64,000 nt of DNA from Neisseriaceae bacterium JH1-16 (GCA_025989215.1 JAPDNP010000002.1:620001-684000), one strand, 5' to 3'; shown: positions 22,256 through 30,860, counted from the stretch's first letter. Notes: generated from the sequence alone by a model not told the origin. A program made the numbers and translations.

Positions 22256-22578
22256 CGGTTGGGCCGTATTCGCCTTTGGCTGTTTCCGTGCGATGGCCGG
22301 GATCCGGGCAGGTCACTCCGGCTAACCGGTTACGATTTGCGACCTCGACGCAGTCGCCGACGCGGCGACCATGGGAATGGAACTAGCGTGGCTTCCCTGC
22401 TGGCTTGTTCGCGGACGTATTCAGACAGGGGCGCTTGTTCTGCTCCGCCGGTCTGCCGGATCAATCAGCGTTTCTTTACGATGCCTATGCGTTGTGGCTG
22501 CAGACACCTCACTTGCCGCACAAGGTCCGCCTCGCCGTCGACGCATTGGCGGCGGCATTGCTCGAGTTCATGACGTGA
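22256..22578 (+). pseudogene. LysR-family regulator, C-terminal fragment with frameshifts
   Basis: Pieces in three frames line up with the end of a LysR effector domain. A first frame reads WLFPCDGRDPGRSLRLTG to about 22340. A second reads DAVADAATMGMELAWLPCWL and LVRGRIQTGALVLL, like the usual A-x-x-G-x-G-I-x-x-L-P stretch. From about 22441 a third reads YDAYALWLQTPHLPHKVRLA and ends at TGA 22576-22578. At least two frameshifts separate them, and no helix-turn-helix is visible upstream (22083-22255). This is a dead gene. Confidence 0.65.
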
Positions 22579-22692
22579 ACGACATTACGCCAAGCATCGA
22601 CGATGCCGCTCAACCCTCGGCACCAATCACCCGAATGATCAGTAGCCATGGGCCGCTTTGAGTCGTTAGTTACCAACCAGCCAGTCATCACT

Positions 22693-22717
22693 ATTGGCCG
22701 ACCACTCTTCGGCCAAA
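22693..22717. repeat. Degenerate inverted pair of the DUS-like word
   Basis: ATTGGCCGAC and TTCGGCCAAA face each other with a 5-base loop, each with one or two changes from GTTGGCCGAA. It looks like an eroded DUS-type terminator behind the LysR remnant. The rest of 22579-22833 shows nothing recognisable. Confidence 0.5.
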
Positions 22718-22833
22718 ACGGCCATTGAAGCACCTAGCGAACTAGGGACGGCTCATCCCGCCACTATGGCAGGGCAATTTTGCCTACGATTCAAGATAAC
22801 TAGCGTCTTGCGGTCTTCAGGAAAGTCCATGCG

Positions 22834-24345
22834 ATGGCGATTGAAACCGAATTGAAGCTGCGCCTGCCACCGAGCAAGAATGCCGCCTTCCGCCGCCTAA
22901 TGGCGAGTCGCGTCGATGCGGGTAGCCCACCGGAGAGCGAGCGTCTGCTCAGCATCTACTACGACACTCCGGAACTGACGTTGGCGCAGCATGACATGGG
23001 ATTGCGGCTTCGCCGGGTCGGGGAGCGATGGGTGCAGACCCTAAAGTTGGCCGAACAAGCTGGCGCAGGACTGCACCAGCGACCGGAACTGGAGGCGGTA
23101 GTCGACGGCCCCGTCTTGGCGCTCGACCAGATCGCAGACCGTAAGATCAGGCGTTTCTTGACCCAGGATTCCATTGCACCGGCCCTGGTTCCTCTGTTCA
23201 CTACCGATATCAAACGTACTCGTTGGGTGCTTCAGGACAAAGACGGCAATCTGCTGGAGGTGTGCCTGGATCAGGGTCACATCTGCGGCCAAGATCAGAC
23301 GCTGAAGCTCAACGAGGTGGAGATCGAGCTGAAACAGGGCAAGGTCCAAGCGGTATTTGAACTGGCCTTGGCGCTGGCCAATACGCTCCCACTGATCCCC
23401 GACCCGCAAAGCAAAGCCGAACGAGGTTATGCCTTGTACCAAGGCCCACCGTCACTCGCGCCTTCCAAGGCGCTCCTGCCCACCCTGAACCGCAAGTTGA
23501 CCCCGGATGCCGTGTTCCGCTTGGTCGTGCAGGAAACGCTGCGCCATCTGCAGGCGAACGTCCCGGGCATCCTTGATCATAATGACATGGAATGTATTCA
23601 CCAGGCACGGGTGGCATTGCGTCGGCTGCGCTCGGCCCAGAAAGCATTTGCCTCGCTCGCCCCGGATGAGGCATGGCACGTCATCACGGCCAAGGTCCAA
23701 TGGTTGGCCACCCTATTAGGAGAGGTCCGGGATCTGGACGTGTTCCTAGAGGAAACCTTGCCGGGTATCGAGGCCGCTTTTGCTGAAGACGTCGACTTCG
23801 CTCCCCTCAAAGCCGCGATGAGCAAGCGACGCGAACACTTCCGCCGCGAGGTGCATGCCGCGTTCGCTTCGCCTCGCTACGCTACCCTGCTGATTCACTT
23901 GCTGGCTTGGCTAAATCGGCCGCGGGTCCTCTCCACGACTAAATCGACCAAGTTGAACGACTTTGTGCATTACTCCTTGGCGCAACGTTGGCGGGCGGTC
24001 GATCATCTGGGGCGAGATTGGCAGAGGTTGAATCCGGAACAGCGCCACGACCTGCGTAAACGGGCCAAGAAGCTGCGTTACACCGCGGAATTTTTCGCCC
24101 CGCTGTACAAACGTAAGCCGGTGCAACGCTATCTCGCGCACTTGCAGGCGCTGCAGCAGGTGCTCGGCGACATGAACGACGGGATCGCGGCCCAGGCCTT
24201 GCTCACGCACTTCGTCCAGGAAGACCAGACACTAGCCGCTGTCGCAGGACGCGTGGCAGGCTGGCTGGCCCACGCCTCGCAACAAGCCGAATTACAGCTG
24301 GCGCGGGCACTGAAACGGCTGGAACGCACCCCGACGTTCTGGTGA
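22834..24345 (+). CDS. CYTH and CHAD domain protein (inorganic triphosphatase YgiF-like)
   Basis: A 503-residue protein. The N-terminal CYTH domain (about 1-200) starts with the E-x-E-x-K motif in IETELKLRL and has charged strands (LRLRRVGERW, RTRWVLQDKDG), as in triphosphate tunnel enzymes that cleave inorganic tripolyphosphate. The C-terminal CHAD domain (about 225-500) is helical and histidine/basic-rich (HQARVALRRLRSAQKAF, LRKRAKKLRYTAEFF), which in this family binds polyphosphate. It stands alone. A DUS-like word encodes KLAEQ (23046). Confidence 0.93.
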   Translation: MAIETELKLRLPPSKNAAFRRLMASRVDAGSPPESERLLSIYYDTPELTLAQHDMGLRLRRVGERWVQTLKLAEQAGAGLHQRPELEAVVDGPVLALDQIADRKIRRFLTQDSIAPALVPLFTTDIKRTRWVLQDKDGNLLEVCLDQGHICGQDQTLKLNEVEIELKQGKVQAVFELALALANTLPLIPDPQSKAERGYALYQGPPSLAPSKALLPTLNRKLTPDAVFRLVVQETLRHLQANVPGILDHNDMECIHQARVALRRLRSAQKAFASLAPDEAWHVITAKVQWLATLLGEVRDLDVFLEETLPGIEAAFAEDVDFAPLKAAMSKRREHFRREVHAAFASPRYATLLIHLLAWLNRPRVLSTTKSTKLNDFVHYSLAQRWRAVDHLGRDWQRLNPEQRHDLRKRAKKLRYTAEFFAPLYKRKPVQRYLAHLQALQQVLGDMNDGIAAQALLTHFVQEDQTLAAVAGRVAGWLAHASQQAELQLARALKRLERTPTFW

Positions 24346-24457
24346 ACTAGGCATCGTTGCAAGGCGTTTTTTGTTCCTCTAAATCTGATCTATCATCAAA
24401 TCCAGCCAGGGTAGTCACTCCCTCGCCACAGCGCCGAGTCATCCCCGGGAGCCTCCG

Positions 24458-24670
24458 ATGAACGAACGGACCCGCCAGCGTGAAGTGCTCGAAATCGCCC
24501 TGCAAACCGGCGTTTCCGCAGAAGAGGTGGGGCAGCTTTACGACGAAGCATTACAACGCTTAGCCGAGAGCGCGCAGGTGCAAGACTACCTTTTACTGCT
24601 GGCGAGCAAACGTGTACGGCAGTCTTTGCAAGCTAGACGACGAAGTAATTTCGACGATCCATTAGCATGA
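24458..24670 (+). CDS. Small conserved hypothetical protein, DUF3562-like
   Basis: A 70-residue hydrophilic, helical protein with the pattern REVLEIALQTGVSAEEV, then QLYDEALQRL, then YLLLLASKRVRQSLQ, as I recall from DUF3562 proteins of betaproteobacteria. No function is established to my knowledge. Start ATG 24458 follows GGGAG. It lies 112 bases after the CYTH-CHAD gene on the same strand; co-transcription is possible. Confidence 0.65.
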   Translation: MNERTRQREVLEIALQTGVSAEEVGQLYDEALQRLAESAQVQDYLLLLASKRVRQSLQARRRSNFDDPLA

Positions 24671-24774
24671 CGCTCCATTCACATCGCTCGAATACTGCCC
24701 CCCCCTCGCCGCTCAATTGACAAACGGCGCTCCATCTTCAGTAATGAGCGATCCTGTGGGCATTTAATTGACAC

Positions 24775-24803
24775 AAAAAAGCCGAGCATTGCCCGGCTTT
24801 TTT
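24775..24803 (-). terminator. Terminator of the glycine-zipper gene
   Basis: AAAGCCGAGC / GCCCGGCTTT stem (one mismatch) with a 3-base loop and A/T-runs, 13 bases past the stop of the minus-strand gene. Confidence 0.8.
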
Positions 24804-24815
24804 AATGGGAAATCT

Positions 24816-25151
24816 TTAGCAGCGGCCTTTCTTGGCCTGGCCCGGTGGGCAGAAGTAGCCTCGACCGCGCCCTTGATCATCATCATCCCAGTCCTCATAG
24901 CGCGGGTAGTCTCGACGCCGCGGCTCGACGTAACGGGTTGGCTCGCTGCGGTTGTCGTAACCGATAGCGGCCCCGACGCTCCCACCAAGGGCGCCGCCGA
25001 TGACCGCGCCATCGCGTCCGCCCACGGACTCACCAACAGCAGCGCCGGCGGCGCCCCCTAAGGCCCCACCCAAAATTGTTGAGCCACTGGCATGGGCTGT
25101 GCCGGCCATGGCGAGCAATAGCGCAACAGGAAGCAAAACTCGAGCATTCAT
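24816..25151 (-). CDS. Glycine-zipper envelope protein
   Basis: A 111-residue protein with a signal peptide (MNARVLLPVALLLAMAGTAHA, cleavage near residue 21). A glycine-zipper stretch at about 25-67 has repeated GGALGGxxGAAxG and VGGRDGAVIGGALGG motifs. The tail is rich in Arg, Asp and Tyr and ends FCPPGQAKKGRC. Glycine-zipper proteins of this kind sit in the outer membrane or periplasm; function is not defined. The gene is isolated, with its own terminator. Confidence 0.8.
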   Translation of the reverse strand: MNARVLLPVALLLAMAGTAHASGSTILGGALGGAAGAAVGESVGGRDGAVIGGALGGSVGAAIGYDNRSEPTRYVEPRRRDYPRYEDWDDDDQGRGRGYFCPPGQAKKGRC

Positions 25152-25663
25152 CAGACTCTCCAGAGTATTTTATTCTGAGAGAATGCTACTTCTGAACTCT
25201 CTGACCATTTGTGATGATCTGTTAGCAAATGTTGCCAAACGACTTGGACAGCCCCCAATGTCACCGCTCCCTCCCCCGCACCAAGGGCAGTTCATAGACT
25301 TCGAAGCTTCCCCAACTCGCTACATCGCGGTGCTGCTGCGCGTTCGGCTGAAATGATTCGGCCCTCAATCAACTCTGGGCCTCGTTGCGTAGTCTTGCGG
25401 TATGACCGGCCTTCTCCATGGCCCCGTTACGAGCAATCACACTTCGCCAAGCTGGTTTACGACGTTAACCTCCCTCCCGACACGACGCACAGAGCCATAC
25501 TGGCGAGGGTTCCATTCCCATACATGTCACTTGCCAGTGGACTTGACCTGCATTTTGGCGACCCAATTTAAATAAAAGCCAGCGCTACTCACAGGCACAC
25601 CATAAAGCCCCTCTTGGTCAATCCGGATCATTATTTATAGACAGAAAAAACTGAACAATTTTA
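25152..25663. other. Intergenic stretch without a convincing gene
   Basis: About 510 bases, AT-richer than the flanking core genes. Short open frames (for example 25353-25571) lack a ribosome site and any recognisable protein pattern. I see no RNA gene or repeat here. Confidence 0.5.
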
Positions 25664-25831
25664 TTGACTTATCAGAACTTACCACGTATAACCATCACAG
25701 CAGGATCTTCAAGCGCCATACCTATCGATACCTCGTTGCTCATGAAAGTGGGTTTCATCGTTTCCTTATCTATTCCTTGAGTATCGTGCATTTGGGGCAT
25801 TTTCCCGTCATCACCCACTAAGGAGTACACA
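25664..25831 (+). promoter_or_regulatory. cspA promoter and long 5' leader
   Basis: A strong sigma-70 promoter: TTGACT (25664-25669), 17-base spacer, TATAAC (25687-25692). Transcription from about 25699 gives a leader of about 130 bases, as in cold-shock genes, where the leader acts as a temperature-responsive structure. AAGGAG ends 6 bases before the ATG. Confidence 0.75.
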
Positions 25832-26035
25832 ATGGAAACCGGTACCGTTAAATTTTTCAATGATGCAAAAGGTTTTGGCTTTATCACCCCGGACAACGGC
25901 GGTGAAGATCTGTTCGCACATTTCTCGGAAATCAAAGCAGACGGCTTCAAATCGCTGCACGACGGCCAAAAGGTGAGCTTCACCCGCGGCGTGGGCAAAA
26001 AAGGCCCGGCGGCAACGAACATTCAGCCGCTGTAA
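25832..26035 (+). CDS. Cold shock protein, CspA family
   Basis: A 67-residue single-stranded nucleic-acid binding protein, a single cold-shock domain. RNP1 is KGFGFITPD and RNP2 is DLFAHFSEI. It should act as an RNA chaperone in the cytoplasm. The long leader and strong promoter suggest post-transcriptional control. A terminator follows at 26058. Confidence 0.96.
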   Translation: METGTVKFFNDAKGFGFITPDNGGEDLFAHFSEIKADGFKSLHDGQKVSFTRGVGKKGPAATNIQPL

Positions 26036-26057
26036 GCTTTACCCGACCGAATACGTT

Positions 26058-26084
26058 AAAAGCCCCGCCTAGCGGGGCTTTTAT
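26058..26084 (+). terminator. cspA terminator
   Basis: AGCCCCGC / GCGGGGCT stem flanked by A and T runs, 22 bases after the stop. Confidence 0.9.
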
Positions 26085-26135
26085 TATCGATGGACTACAA
26101 TAGCCATCTCTCGCCCCTCACCTTCGAAGAGCTTG

Positions 26136-26330
26136 ATGCCGACAGAACAAGACCTAGCCTATTTAAGAGAAGGCTCCCACGTGATACTACCATCGGGAAG
26201 AACCGCCATGGTTTTAGGGCTGCGCCGATCAGGCTATGAGTTTTGCTACTTGGACGGTGACTTTGAAAAAATTCTCTTGAGTCGACAATTGTCGGTATGC
26301 CTCACCGTCATCAAGAAAATTGAATTCTGA
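26136..26330 (+). CDS. Small hypothetical protein
   Basis: A 64-residue protein starting MPTEQDLAYLREGSH with a compact predicted beta-rich body (VILPSGRTAMVLGLRR, then YEFCYLDGDFEKILL). I do not recognise the family; the pattern recalls small SH3-like barrels. The ATG at 26136 is taken rather than the TTG one codon earlier; GAAGAG lies upstream. It stands alone after cspA in an AT-rich patch. Confidence 0.5.
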   Translation: MPTEQDLAYLREGSHVILPSGRTAMVLGLRRSGYEFCYLDGDFEKILLSRQLSVCLTVIKKIEF

Positions 26331-26856
26331 CACCTTATTTAGCTTGAATTAAGCAGTACCCCTTTCGAGAGCAGCCCTTGTTCTTCCCCCCTCCCCCAAT
26401 ATCCTCCCATATAACTGTAGCTAGCAGGTAAGCCACAGCGCTGTCGCACGCACTCCCAAGAGCAGAAACCGACAATGACACTTGAGTCATTAGATACGGT
26501 ATTGCCATAGCTTCGTATCGAGCACTCCAACCGCTGCGACCAGCCTTAACGAGATAGAACGCCGCAATCCGAATTAAAAATAAGGCAGAGCGATCGACAC
26601 TGGCAATGCTGCATCACAATTCATTTCTACACTTCCCAATTAAAACTCCAGCTTAACAAAGTATAAACAACGGTTACTACGCATAGCCGCTATCCATGCT
26701 ACGTCCCTCTGAATTCTGTATCGTACAAAATAATTCAGCAAATACAAATGGCTAGCCTATACTTAATTTTTTACAGTGATTTTCACATATAAGCTGCTCT
26801 AATACTGCCGCGCACTGAGTCAATCACTATTTCGTACACAATCATTGCATCAGTGA
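26331..26856. other. AT-rich gap without a supported gene
   Basis: About 525 bases of clearly lower GC than the surroundings. A 63-codon minus frame (26339-26530) is Ser/Cys/Tyr-rich with no ribosome site and is not accepted. The lower GC hints at acquired DNA. Confidence 0.5.
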
Positions 26857-26880
26857 TTGCCTCAAGCGAGGAGTAGACAC

Positions 26881-27117
26881 GTGAACACCGTCAGATACTC
26901 AACGATATATAGAGTAAAGCATGGGACATCTGGAAAGTGGGAGATTTTTCTTACCGGATCGATAAGTCCAATCGTCGAATTTAGCTCTAGAAACGATGCA
27001 CTGAGTTACGCCCACTATTTATCCGACAGCCACCCGGGGTCTCTCGTCAAAGCGTCCGACAAGCAGGGCTTGATGATCGTGGACAAGAATGAGGTATTAA
27101 ATGAAAACGGTAGATAA
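26881..27117 (+). CDS. Small hypothetical protein upstream of an ankyrin gene
   Basis: A 78-residue protein from GTG 26881, preceded by GAGGAG with a 6-base gap; an in-frame TTG at 26857 would lie upstream of that site. It has a beta-rich pattern (IYRVKHGTSGKWEIFLTG, then a helix around NDALSYAHYLSDSHPG), which resembles DUF2188-like small proteins, without certainty. It overlaps the ankyrin gene by 17 bases, so the pair is co-translated. Base composition is AT-richer than the core. Confidence 0.6.
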   Translation: MNTVRYSTIYRVKHGTSGKWEIFLTGSISPIVEFSSRNDALSYAHYLSDSHPGSLVKASDKQGLMIVDKNEVLNENGR

Positions 27118-27445
27118 CGACACGCACCGAACCCGAAACGTTCACCGGACGAATAAAGGACAGAGATCGATGCCCGCTGCGAAGAAAAACCTTACCGATC
27201 AGCTCCATCAAGCCGCCGCCTCAGGAAAAGTCGACCTTGTCAGGCTCTATGTGAAATACGGGGATAATATCAATGCCATTGATAAAAATGGCATGACGCC
27301 GCTGCATCTGGCCTATCTGAATGGCCATCAGCAGGTAGTGGAAGCCTTATTGGAATTGCACGCCGATCAAACCATCAAAGACAGCAACCTCCATCTCGCT
27401 TACGACCTTATCCAAGAGCATATGTTCTTCTGCAGACTGCGTTGA
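27101..27445 (+). CDS. Ankyrin repeat protein
   Basis: A 114-residue protein with two to three ankyrin repeats (about residues 30-95): LHQAAASGKVDLVRLYVKYG, then DKNGMTPLHLAYLNGHQQVV with the TPLH signature, then a partial third repeat. Ankyrins bind proteins; the partner is unknown. GAGG precedes ATG 27101; a second in-frame ATG at 27170 (MPAAKKN), with AAAGGA 9 bases before it, is a realistic alternative start giving 91 residues. It overlaps the upstream small gene. Confidence 0.8.
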   Translation: MKTVDNDTHRTRNVHRTNKGQRSMPAAKKNLTDQLHQAAASGKVDLVRLYVKYGDNINAIDKNGMTPLHLAYLNGHQQVVEALLELHADQTIKDSNLHLAYDLIQEHMFFCRLR

Positions 27446-27615
27446 CCATGGCATAGGAAGTAAGACCCAACGTCATGTGAACAAGCATTAGCGGCGACAT
27501 TGATAGCCGCTGACCGATCTCTCCCGGCTTGTCACGTTGCCTGCCATATCGCTTGGGTTCGCTGCGACAACACACCTAGCCAGGAACGTTTCCCTGAAGT
27601 TTTTCCGGCAATACT

Positions 27616-27655
27616 CATTGGCCACCATGGTCGCTAAGCGCCATGGTGGCCAATG
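27616..27655. repeat. 15-bp perfect inverted repeat
   Basis: CATTGGCCACCATGG and its exact complement are separated by 10 bases. No T-run follows on the plus strand. It lies in the 415-base gap between the ankyrin gene and the first amidotransferase; the rest of that gap holds no recognisable gene. Confidence 0.75.
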
Positions 27656-27860
27656 ACATTAGGTCATTTAGCGCTTGTCCTACAGACCCCCTCCCGATGC
27701 GCCAAGCCTTTGAATGCCTCGAGTGACCACGGGTATTTTCCCCCTCTCTCCAGTTCAACAAAACAAGCCAAACGCTGAGCAACTAAGCGTTGCAGGCAGG
27801 GGCCGTCAGCACCGAAATTCGGCATGGGTGCGCTACTGTTACACCCTCAGCAGACCGCAC

Positions 27861-28694
27861 CTATGGTCCATGCGGATTGAAGCGCTGCTGCTGGATAGCC
27901 CCATGCTTGGCGATGATAGCCATGCGCTCCGGCACTTCCACCCACACCTCGGGCATATCGATGAGCGGTTCCGACAGCACCAGAAAGGCGTCGTCGCCAG
28001 CGGCAATGATGCGTGGATCGTCCGGATACAGGTCGCGCAGGTGGCGGAACGAAGTACTGTGAAACAGTGAACGCGACTGCGTCTCGCTGGAGTAGCGCAC
28101 GGCGACCAGCTGCTCACCATCGCTGACGCAGAGCGTCATGTTCAGGGGCTGCTCTACACCGTGGCGGCGGCCGGTCTCTTCGACCAGCGCGGTCATCCGC
28201 TCCAGCGCCGTCACCGGCTCGCTCTCCAGACCGAAGGTCAGTGCGAGAAAGAACAGCACTTCCGAGTCGGTCGACCCTTCGATCGATGCGAACAACTCCG
28301 GCGCGACCTTCAACATCAGATCACGGCGAACCGTGGGGTACTCGCGGACCAAACCGTTGTGCATGAACAGCCAGCGACCGTAGCGGAACGGGTGACAGTT
28401 GGTCTCCTGCACCGGCGTGTCGGTAGCCGAGCGGATATGGGCAAAGAACAGCGGTGCGCGAATCGCCCGCGCCGCCTCGCGCAGATTGCGATCGTTCCAG
28501 GCCGGGTGCACGCAGCGGTAGCGGTACGGAATCTCGTCGTCACGTCCATACCAGCCCAGGCCGAAGCCATCGCCGTTGGTCGTGGTGGCGCCCAGATGCG
28601 AGTGCAGACTCTGGTCGATCAGCGAATGTTTGGCCTGGAACAGCACCGTTTCCATCGATACCGGATTGCCGGAATAAGCGAGCCAGCGACACAT
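27861..28694 (-). CDS. Class II glutamine amidotransferase, YafJ-like, copy 1
   Basis: A 277-residue Ntn-hydrolase. After Met removal Cys2 (MCRWLAYSG) is the nucleophile that releases ammonia from glutamine. Further family signs are the TTNGDGFGLGWYGRDDEIPY stretch, HIRSATDTPVQETNCHPF and HNGLVREY. There is no synthetase domain, so the acceptor is unknown. AGGAGG precedes the start. It is a close paralogue of the gene at 29056-29889, same strand and length. Confidence 0.92.
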   Translation of the reverse strand: MCRWLAYSGNPVSMETVLFQAKHSLIDQSLHSHLGATTTNGDGFGLGWYGRDDEIPYRYRCVHPAWNDRNLREAARAIRAPLFFAHIRSATDTPVQETNCHPFRYGRWLFMHNGLVREYPTVRRDLMLKVAPELFASIEGSTDSEVLFFLALTFGLESEPVTALERMTALVEETGRRHGVEQPLNMTLCVSDGEQLVAVRYSSETQSRSLFHSTSFRHLRDLYPDDPRIIAAGDDAFLVLSEPLIDMPEVWVEVPERMAIIAKHGAIQQQRFNPHGP

Positions 28695-29055
28695 GGGAAG
28701 CCTCCTCTCAGACGGATCTTGCCAGCATAGGCCATGGCGCCCCGTATCGTGTGTGTGGGCCCCCTTGGAGAGAAAAGCGGCGCCTCATATTCGGTACTGG
28801 CGCCGGCATATCGCAGCCGACTAGCGGCCAGTAAGCCCCTTGGACAGGACCTCATCCCTTGTCCGCAACCCCGCGAGTTCCAGCATGCTTCGCATGCCCT
28901 AGTCTGGATGCATGTGCCGGTAGGCAGAGCACCTCAGTAGCAGTTTCTTGCAGAACCTGGGCCACCCGTTGGCATTCGCACTCAACAATGGGGCCGTACT
29001 TGAGCCGCCCGCGGATGGAGGCCCTGACAGCAAAGTCACACTTCGTCCTCTGTTC
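28695..29055. other. Gap between the two amidotransferase paralogues
   Basis: About 360 bases. Small frames here (for example 28734-28940) have no ribosome site and no recognisable product. It should hold the promoter of copy 1; I cannot define it. Confidence 0.4.
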
Positions 29056-29889
29056 CTACGCTAGGCGCGGCTCGAAGTGGCCCCGGACGACGCTGCCGCA
29101 TTTGGCGACGATGTAGGATTGTTCCGGCACCTCCTCCCAGGCCCCGGGCAGATCGACGAGCGGTTCGGACAACACCATGAAGGCATCGTCGCCGACGGCG
29201 GCGATGCGCGGGTTGTCGGGATACAGGGCGCGCAGATTGCGGAACGAGGTACTGTGAAACAGCGAGCGCGACTGTCCCTCGCTGGAATAGCGCACCGCCA
29301 CCAAGTGGGTGCCGTCGCTGGCGCAAACCGTCATACTGATCGGAAACTCGATGCCGTAGCGCCTCCCCGTCTCCTCGACCAGCGCTGCCATCCGCTCCAG
29401 CGCGGCCACCGGTTCGTGTTCCAGGCCAAAGGTCAGCGCCAGGAAAAACATCAATTCCGAGTCGGTGGAGCCTTCGATCGACGCGAACAACTCAGGGGCG
29501 ACGGCCAGCATCAGGTCGCGGCGCACGGTGAGGTAGTCATGGATCAGGCCGTTGTGCATGAACAGCCAGCGGCCGTAGCGGAACGGATGACAGTTGGTCT
29601 CCTGCACCGGAGTGTCGGTGGCCGAGCGGACATGGGCGAGGAACAGCGGCGCACGAATCGCCCGCGCCGCCTCGCGCAGATTTCGGTCGTTCCAGGCCGG
29701 ATGCACGCAGCAGTAGCGATATGGAATCTCGTCGTCCCGGCCATACCAGCCCAGGCCGAAGCCGTCACCGTTGGTGGTGGTGGCACCCAGGTGCGAGCGC
29801 AGGCTTTGGTCGATCAGCGAATGCTTGGACTGGAACAGCAGCATTTCCATCGGGATGGGGTTACCGGTGTAAGCGAGCCAGCGACACAT
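29056..29889 (-). CDS. Class II glutamine amidotransferase, YafJ-like, copy 2
   Basis: A 277-residue protein with the same features as copy 1: Cys2 nucleophile (MCRWLAYTG), the same central GWYGRDDEIPY, HVRSATDTPVQETNCHPF and HNGLIHDY. The two match at about four of five residues by eye and diverge most near the C-terminus. The start is placed at MCRW because Cys must be residue 2 and AGGAGG lies upstream; a longer frame to 29922 is rejected. The pair arose by tandem duplication. Confidence 0.92.
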   Translation of the reverse strand: MCRWLAYTGNPIPMEMLLFQSKHSLIDQSLRSHLGATTTNGDGFGLGWYGRDDEIPYRYCCVHPAWNDRNLREAARAIRAPLFLAHVRSATDTPVQETNCHPFRYGRWLFMHNGLIHDYLTVRRDLMLAVAPELFASIEGSTDSELMFFLALTFGLEHEPVAALERMAALVEETGRRYGIEFPISMTVCASDGTHLVAVRYSSEGQSRSLFHSTSFRNLRALYPDNPRIAAVGDDAFMVLSEPLVDLPGAWEEVPEQSYIVAKCGSVVRGHFEPRLA

Positions 29890-30094
29890 GAAAGGCCTCC
29901 TGTCTGACGGGATTCTCGCCATCGTGGAGCATGCCGCACCGCCCCGGCCCTCATCCGGTCGATGGCAAGTGACGGCATGCGCCCAGCGCTGGCAACTGCT
30001 TCATCGTAGCCGGGCGGACACAGACTCCGCCACGCCTTGCCAAGGTGACGGGCTTTTCGCGACACTGGTCGCATCCCTGTCCTAGCCTGCCACC

Positions 30095-30805
30095 ATGCCC
30101 CGACACACGCTGCATTTCCTGCCCGGCACCCAATGCGACGAACGACTGTGGCAGCGTCTGGTCCCCCTGCTGCCTGCCGAACTCGCACCGGCATACGTGC
30201 CGCTGCAGCACGCCCGTGACCGGGCTGGGATGCTGGCCTGTATCGCCGATGCCGCAACGGGGCAGGCTGATCTGGTGGCGTTCTCGATGGGCGGCTATCT
30301 GGCGCTGCAATATGCGCTGGCTCAGCCGCAACGGGTGCGCTCGCTGGCGCTGATCGCCTGCACGGCGGAGGGCTTGAGCGCGATCGAACAGGCCACCCGC
30401 CGGCAGGCACTGGCCTGGCTGGAACGCCATCCCTATCACGGTATGTCATCGCAGCGGCTGGCACAGTTTGTCCACCCGAGCCGCCTGCACGACCCGGCGG
30501 TGGTCGAGGTAGTACGACAGATGGACCGAGAGCTCGGCAAGGAGACGCTGATCGCACAGTTGCGCGAGACCAGCGAGCGCACTTCGCTGTTCGAGCAATT
30601 GCCGGCGCTGACTTGCCCGGTACTGTTGATCGGCGGCCAGGACGATGCGATGGTGCCGGTGACGGCACTGCAGGCGATGGCGACGGTGCTGCCGTCGGCC
30701 CGGTTGGCGCTGCTGCCGGACACCGGCCACATGGTGCCGCTGGAACAGCCGGACCGGCTCGCCGTGCTGCTGGTGGACTTCTACCGGCAGGCCGGTCTCA
30801 TCTGA
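30095..30805 (+). CDS. Alpha/beta hydrolase
   Basis: A 236-residue cytoplasmic hydrolase. The catalytic triad is visible: Ser in VAFSMGGYLAL (G-x-S-x-G variant F-S-M-G-G), Asp in IGGQDDAMVP and His in LPDTGHMVPLE. The oxyanion loop is near LPGTQCDERLWQ. It resembles MenH/BioH-like small esterases, but there is no neighbour to give a substrate. It is convergent with the GGDEF/EAL gene, sharing the terminator at 30826. Confidence 0.88.
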   Translation: MPRHTLHFLPGTQCDERLWQRLVPLLPAELAPAYVPLQHARDRAGMLACIADAATGQADLVAFSMGGYLALQYALAQPQRVRSLALIACTAEGLSAIEQATRRQALAWLERHPYHGMSSQRLAQFVHPSRLHDPAVVEVVRQMDRELGKETLIAQLRETSERTSLFEQLPALTCPVLLIGGQDDAMVPVTALQAMATVLPSARLALLPDTGHMVPLEQPDRLAVLLVDFYRQAGLI

Positions 30806-30825
30806 CCCGCTCCCCGCCACAACAA

Positions 30826-30860
30826 AAAAGGTTGGCCGAATCGCTTCGGCCAACCTTGAT
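30826..30860. terminator. Terminator formed by two inverted DUS-like words
   Basis: AAGGTTGGCCGAA (30828-30840) and TTCGGCCAACCTT (30845-30857) form a 13-bp stem with loop TCGC. The T-run is on the minus strand, serving the GGDEF/EAL gene. Confidence 0.9.

Noticed and set aside
26339-26530. 63-codon minus-strand frame
   Set aside because: No ribosome site and low-complexity composition; nothing supports translation.
28734-28940. 68-codon plus-strand frame between the amidotransferases
   Set aside because: No ribosome site or family pattern; overlaps the expected promoter region of the minus-strand gene.
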